A program made the position numbers and the translations under genes. Positions 57,701 through 64,000 of a DNA stretch of 64,000 nt are shown one piece after another (position 1 is the first letter of the stretch; each line of letters begins with the position of its first letter). The notes under the pieces are model-generated. The model made no database searches. It was not told the origin of the DNA and saw nothing but the letters and a program-made list of their open reading frames with translations. Source of the stretch: Fomes fomentarius (taxonomy: Eukaryota > Basidiomycota > Agaricomycetes > Polyporales > Polyporaceae); the NCBI GenBank assembly GCA_022606135.1, contig JABYQN010000006.1:2046001-2110000 (forward strand), written 5' to 3'.

Positions 57701-60279
57701 CAAGGGAGACGCAGCATTCTGGTATTGGATTCCGTTAATCCCCCAGTTGTGCTTGTCTGTATCGCAGCGAGAGGCGAAGCAGGCGCGGTACATCTTGTTG
57801 AACCTTGCCAAGCTGTATCCGCAGGTCAGTAGTGTCCAATCTTCGTTCATAGCGTTTGTGCTGATCAAGAACGTCCACTCAGGCATTGTTCTTCCCTTTG
57901 CGGACGACGAAGGAAGATATGTTACTGGTCAAGCGTCAAGCTACCGCACAAGTGCAGGCTGCTGCAGCTGCGGCAGCAAGAGCATCAGAAGGTCTGTCCG
58001 TAATCTGCGCGCCATGATGATGTAGCTATTACTGACGACGTGCACTATGACATGCAGGGAAGACCGACGATCCCAATGCCACTACGCAGTCATCGCCTAA
58101 CAGGGGTGCACCTGAACTTTCTATACCACTCGCTACACGCCAATCTTGGGATCTAATAGACGAAATCGTGCAAATCTTGAAGACGGCGTTCCCTTTGCTT
58201 ATCCTTACGTTGGAAACAGTGGTGGAACACATCGCTCAGCGCTTCAAGGCATCCGCCGAGGAAGAGATCTACCGCCTCATCTGTATGCTTCTCCAGGACG
58301 CAATGCAGGTGCGCAGATGATTGACAACGAGTCGTCGCCTGTACTGACCATTTTCCAGCAATACATAAATCGCATCGCAAGTGAAGATGACAACCAACTC
58401 AACGCTCAGACAGTCAATACCCTCAGCCGCCTTGCCGTCAACTTGACCGGGACTGCACGGGTGAGTATGATACCCTGGCCCATGATAGATTCTTTACTGA
58501 ACAGATATGTATATAGAGAGAGTACGAGGAGGATTTCATCAAGACTAAGCTATCCTTGAATGAGTATATTCGCAAACTTCAACAATGGCGAGACAAGTAC
58601 GAGCGTCTCTTAGACGCTCGCCCGCGGGTGCAATCGTTGGACAATCTGAGTCACTATCTCATCGAATTCCAGTACACCAAATTTGATGAAGTGGAGGTTC
58701 CGGGACAATACACTGAGGTGAGTTGTTATCACTCTTCCACGTGCGAATTGCATCATGGTCTGAATTGGATACAGGACAAAGACAACAACCAGAATTTCAG
58801 TCGCATCCGGAGGTTCGGTCCTAATGTCGAGAACTGTAGATCTCATGGCTATTGTTGGAGACGCTTGACCATCAAAGGACATGATGGCTCGACGACATCG
58901 TTCGCTGTTCAACAGCCCTCTGGCCGTCACTGCCGTCGAGAAGAGAGAGCAGCGCAAATTTTCCGCGTGATGAATGGGTAATTGCACGGTTCACTCGACA
59001 TAGGGCCAGCCGCTCAATTTCTTTACCGTAGTACTCTGAACCGCAAGAAGGAAACTCGGAAGCGCAACCTACACTTCCATCTTCCTGCAGCCGTTTCGTG
59101 CGCGCCTAATCTCCGACTTCTGCAAAACGATGCTTCCTATATCACGCTTGGAGACATCTATGACCAGCACTGCGAGACCTCGGGTATGGCTCGGGAAGAA
59201 CCTGTATTGATGATCGGTGAGAAGGTCAAGGCGACAATGCGGGAGTTCAGGCAGAAGAATGCACGCCAGGCTAGTAATCCTGTCTCCCTCCTAGGCCGTA
59301 CTCATGAACTGACACACACTCCACAGCCCAACAAAGGAGAGTTTTTCGTACTGAAGAAGGATCTACTGGACGATGTTATGGCGAAAGCAGTCCCAGAAGA
59401 CGTACTCACTCGGGTATAAATCATCATCCTCTCTGCTGTACTAGGCTGATTGAAAACGGGTAGTTCGTGATGCGTACTATGGAGAACCCCATCGAATTGT
59501 GGCGGATGCGCAAGGAGTTCGCGCTCCAGTTGGCGGCGACGAGCTTCATGACCTATCTGATCTGCCTCGGAAGTCGGTTGCCGTCTCGGTTCCACTGGTC
59601 TAGAGCCACTGGGCAGATTGCGATGAGCGAAATCTTGCCAAGTACGTCGGTCGCCTATTTGCGGCCAATGTAGCACTGATTTTCATCATGCCATCCAGGC
59701 TTCAATGCTCAGAGTCCTCTCTTCGCGACTCCTGAGTCTGTTCCTTTCCGACTCACCCCGAACCTGCAACATCTGCTTGGACCAATCCTAACGGAGGGTA
59801 TCTTGGCAAGTGGGATTATGGCCATTGGCCGCTGCCTCACTGAGCCAGAGGTAAGTCAAGGTTTGTACAAAAGTGGCTCCGAATCCTTATTGTTGTCGTT
59901 ACCCCAGTGTGAACTTGAGCAGCAACTCTGCTTGTTCGCGCGAGATGAAGTAATGACTTGGATGCACCAGCACAGCCGCGGCAAGGTCCTCCAGATTGAT
60001 ATGAACTTCCGGATGAGCGTCGCAGCCAACATTGATGCAGTCATCAAGCGGGCTGAGACCATGGCTTGCAAGCACGAGCGTGAACAGGTATGCCCCTCCA
60101 CTCACGGTATACTTTGGCATGTCTGAAGCAAGGACGGACAGGCTTTGCAATTGCAGAACACTCAGAATCCCAACCCGCCGCTCACGCCAATCGTGCAGAC
60201 TGTGGTGAATCTGATATCCAGCGCAACGAATCCGATGAATCTCGCGAAAATGGGGGAAGTGTACGTTCCGTGGTTCTGA
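48709..60279 (+). CDS. TRA1: TRA1/TRRAP, PIKK-family pseudokinase of NuA4 and SAGA
   Basis: A scaffold of about 3,600 residues or more that brings transcription activators to the SAGA and NuA4 acetyltransferases. The first exon has FISLYHHIDLKTKYTVACEL. Thousands of residues of HEAT-type helices follow, including YRNLLRTLFHGFNTLIIGLK, KTHIPLQ-like repeats and THLLPYLSYLMQPLVLALRG. The FAT domain includes [40 protein letters not shown] and AWAAWGKFNDKMFKE. The kinase-like domain has RRFGPNVENCRSHGYCWRRL, FAVQQPSGRHCRREERAAQI, YITLGDIYDQHCETSGMARE, and ICLGSRLPSRFHWSRATGQI in place of the usual GDRH...N and DFG catalytic loops. It is therefore a pseudokinase, as in all TRRAP proteins. The FATC end is MGEVYVPWF. 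Around 15 introns, most near the 3' end. It lies 115 bp from the converging BRD8-like gene. Confidence 0.96.
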
Positions 60280-60394
60280 ACTCTGCTTGTGATCTACTGT
60301 CTGTCTGCTCTGAGCACTGTCGCATATCTGTAGTTGTACGATGTTGACTAGAATATGTATCGCCGCATAATTCATTTCCAAGAGAATTATTATG

Positions 60395-62199
60395 CTACAT
60401 CCGATGGAACCCCTCTGTCTGCCGGAATGCATTGATCTCCATCTCGCTGGACACCATCATCTCCTCCGCCATGTTGTAAATCTCCGACCCTGGTCTGTTA
60501 TACATCATCGCATTCGCAAACATTAGGAAGATGTCATGCTGGAACTCAAGTGAATTGGAAATGAGGCCATCCTTGACACGCGACTTGATGGTCTTGAGAT
60601 CCATAGGCCGCTTGACGATATCGTGGTAGTCTGGTGCCTCCGACTTCTTGATCGGATTGTGGAATATGTTCCCGTACCGGTGCTGGGAGATTTGCGAGTG
60701 CAGCATGCCGATCATGTTCTGGAAACGCTTGTCTCCTCCACGTTCTTTGCGTCGAGTCTTGGGGGCGCCTGCAAGATCATCAGCACTCAAAAACGGTCAG
60801 CACATCGTCGACTCACCATCATCCTCGTCGGCCGGTTCGGATTCTTCTCTCATGCGCTTCCTCTCGCGTTGTCCCTCCAATGTCTGGACGTCGCTATCCG
60901 AGGCTTTCCGCTTGCCTGGAAACATGATCAGCGAGACGACGACAATTCAATGAGAAGATACCGACCTTCCGCTCGCGATGACAGGAGAGGCTCGGGAGAG
61001 GGGGGTGCAGGTTCTTCCTCGCCTTCCTCCACTTCCATGTCGGGCTCTGCGGGGTGTTCCTCTTCGGGATGCGTCTCGGGAGACTCTTCTTCCTCCTGCT
61101 TTACTGGCTCCTCATCGATTGGCGACTCGTCTTCTTCGGCTTGAACAGGAGTCTCGGACGGTGCGACCGAAGGCTCTTCTGGGGCTTCCGCTATTTGTTT
61201 ATCCGACTCGAAGTGTCCGATGAGCTCGTTCACGGCTTCGTTGTCGGAGCGCTCCTCCTGGCACGGGTGCATGTCAGCACATGCAACAACAACAAAGGCT
61301 CAGAACGTGCCTTGTCCTCACTATCAGCAGCGAGGGGGAGTTCGGCAGTCGTTACTTCCTCCACAGGAGGTGCCTCCTCCACCTTGAGTTCTTCAGTCCG
61401 TTGATCACAGAAGGGACCAACGAAAACAACGTACCATGTGAACTTCCTGCACTCCTTCGCTCTGTGCATTTTCTCCTAGCGCTTCTTGTCGCACAGGTAG
61501 CAGTTGTTCCCGTTGCGGCTGAGGAGGTTCTGTGTTCGTCCCCGGGTCTTCGACGTGGAGACCTACGGATGCGCGTATCTTGTCATCCCATACACCGCTG
61601 CGTATCTCGTCTATCTCCGTGACCAGTTTCCTGTGAACTCTTGATGTCAGCATGAACATGCATATGTTCTGTCCGAGGCACGCACTTGAACTTCGTCTCT
61701 TCAGCAGCTATGAGCTCGCGAAGCTCAGTGACACGAGCAACATAGTACTTTTGAGCCAAACGGAGGTGCCTCTCTACTGCAATATGAGTTCGTAAGGTGT
61801 CGCGTTGTGGTATATGGCTAAACTCACACCGAGGGGCTGTCTCTGTCTCTGACCTTAATAGCGTAGTATCAGATGATGTTCGATACTGCCGGCACAACTT
61901 CTCACCATTCTAGACCCGCTTCCTCCATCAAGTGCTTGTAGAGTGCAAAACATGACTAGAACATACCAATGAGATTCGTGGGTAACATGTTACAGGAGAG
62001 CCCTAACTTGTGGTGTGAAGGTGCCCTTCGGCTGGGAGATCATGGGGTGCTTGGAGAGCAACTTTGCGACTTCTTGCCATGCATTTGAGCCAAACTCATG
62101 AACTGCCTGGGCGAATATGAGCCGCTCGACATTGTGGAGGTTGGACGCGTCCAATTCTGGGGTGGACGCCGACTTGCGTGTACGGACTCCAGAGGCCAT
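60395..62199 (-). CDS. BRD8-like bromodomain protein, probable NuA4 subunit
   Basis: A chromatin protein with a SANT-like N-terminus and one C-terminal bromodomain. The start MASGVRTRKSASTPELDASN leads to LHNVERLIFAQAVHEFGSNA and WQEVAKLLSKHPMI, as in the BRD8 N-terminal region. A helical part follows with HLRLAQKYYVARVTELRELI and AAEETKFKLVTEIDEIRSGV. A long, very acidic Glu/Pro-rich linker comes next. The bromodomain runs KRFQNMIGMLHSQISQHRYG, NIFHNPIKKSEAPDYHDIVK, RPMDLKTIKSRVKDGLI, FQHDIFLMFANAMMYNRPGS and EIYNMAEEMMVS. The acetyl-lysine-binding Asn (in MMYNRPGS) is present. The order SANT-like, coiled, acidic, bromodomain matches animal BRD8, a NuA4/TIP60 subunit; yeast has no clear equivalent. 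It is convergent with TRA1 and divergent from PEP4. Confidence 0.82.
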
Positions 62200-62456
62200 T
62201 GTTGTAGTGTGCCCCTCAGACTAGCGAGTGCGGAACATGCATTTCACGAGGAGGTTGGAAACGACGGCGACGGCGACGGTCAAGATGGTGTCCGTGCCAC
62301 GGCAATGTCACTTGAAGCTCTGACGCGACGTGCGTTCAATCGCTGTTGTCTCGGCGCATCGCCGATCACCCCGGAGGCGCCCGAGCCGCGTGCGTCACCC
62401 CAGTTGAGGGGTGACAACCCCAGTCAGGCAGCACCTGTCCTTGCCTTCTTACCACC
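62200..62456. promoter_or_regulatory. Divergent promoter BRD8-like / PEP4
   Basis: A 257-bp region between divergent start codons. No CACGTG, GATAAG or clear TATA box was seen. The PEP4 start has a strong context (ACCACCATGTTG). Confidence 0.4.

Positions 62457-64000
<1,544 letters not shown>

Overview
The window is nuclear DNA of a filamentous basidiomycete, most likely an Agaricomycete; a polypore-like genome is my guess and is weaker. The genes are densely packed and moderately GC-rich. They are split by many introns of about 50-70 bp with GTRNGT...YAG borders, and there are no operons. Most products are recognisable eukaryotic housekeeping proteins. I find no rRNA, tRNA, CRISPR array, intact transposon or biosynthetic cluster, and no convincing undescribed multi-gene system. 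The interest lies in gene structure, promoter motifs and a few protein features.

Layout, left to right. 0.3-2.7 kb (-): RRN7/TAF1B-type RNA polymerase I factor. 3.6-5.2 kb (+): ER membrane J protein (Erj5-like). 5.7-7.0 kb (+): glutamine synthetase behind two GATAAG boxes. 7.3-7.7 kb (+): doubtful small spliced ORF. 8.0-11.3 kb (-): VID27. 11.5-11.9 kb (+): small unrecognised protein. 12.3-13.9 kb (-): Pro/Ser-rich protein with a BTB-like C-terminus. 14.0-14.9 kb (+): Rpr2/Snm1-like zinc-ribbon protein. 15.7-20.7 kb (-): SSD1, an RNase II-family RNA-binding protein. 21.2-23.0 kb (-): mitochondrial NAD-isocitrate dehydrogenase subunit. 23.4-24.2 kb (-): VPS2 (ESCRT-III). 24.6-25.7 kb (+): Kre9/KNH1-type secreted, probably GPI-anchored protein. 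26.7-29.7 kb (-): Zn2Cys6 transcription factor with a probable C-terminal frameshift.

30.1-32.3 kb (+): Mediator MED17. 32.4-33.5 kb (-): ribosomal protein L5. 33.9-34.7 kb (+): RBM42-like RRM protein. 35.1-37.5 kb (+): CTNNBL1, a spliceosome-associated ARM protein. 37.6-39.4 kb (-): UTP15 (SSU processome). 39.7-40.4 kb (+): TCTP. 40.8-42.6 kb (-): protein disulfide isomerase. 43.0-44.4 kb (-): verprolin/WIP. 44.7-47.6 kb (-): multi-pass membrane protein with a long disordered tail. 48.7-60.3 kb (+): TRA1/TRRAP. 60.4-62.2 kb (-): BRD8-like bromodomain protein. 62.5 kb to the window end (+): vacuolar aspartic protease PEP4, truncated by the edge.

Functionally the window is rich in growth genes: rRNA transcription (RRN7), rRNA processing (UTP15, Snm1-like), translation (RPL5, TCTP), transcription (MED17, TRA1, BRD8-like) and splicing (CTNNBL1, RBM42). 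Several of their promoters share a CACGTG hexamer. The tail-to-tail TRA1 and BRD8-like genes would encode two subunits of the same NuA4-type acetyltransferase complex. All CDS coordinates are gene spans that include introns.
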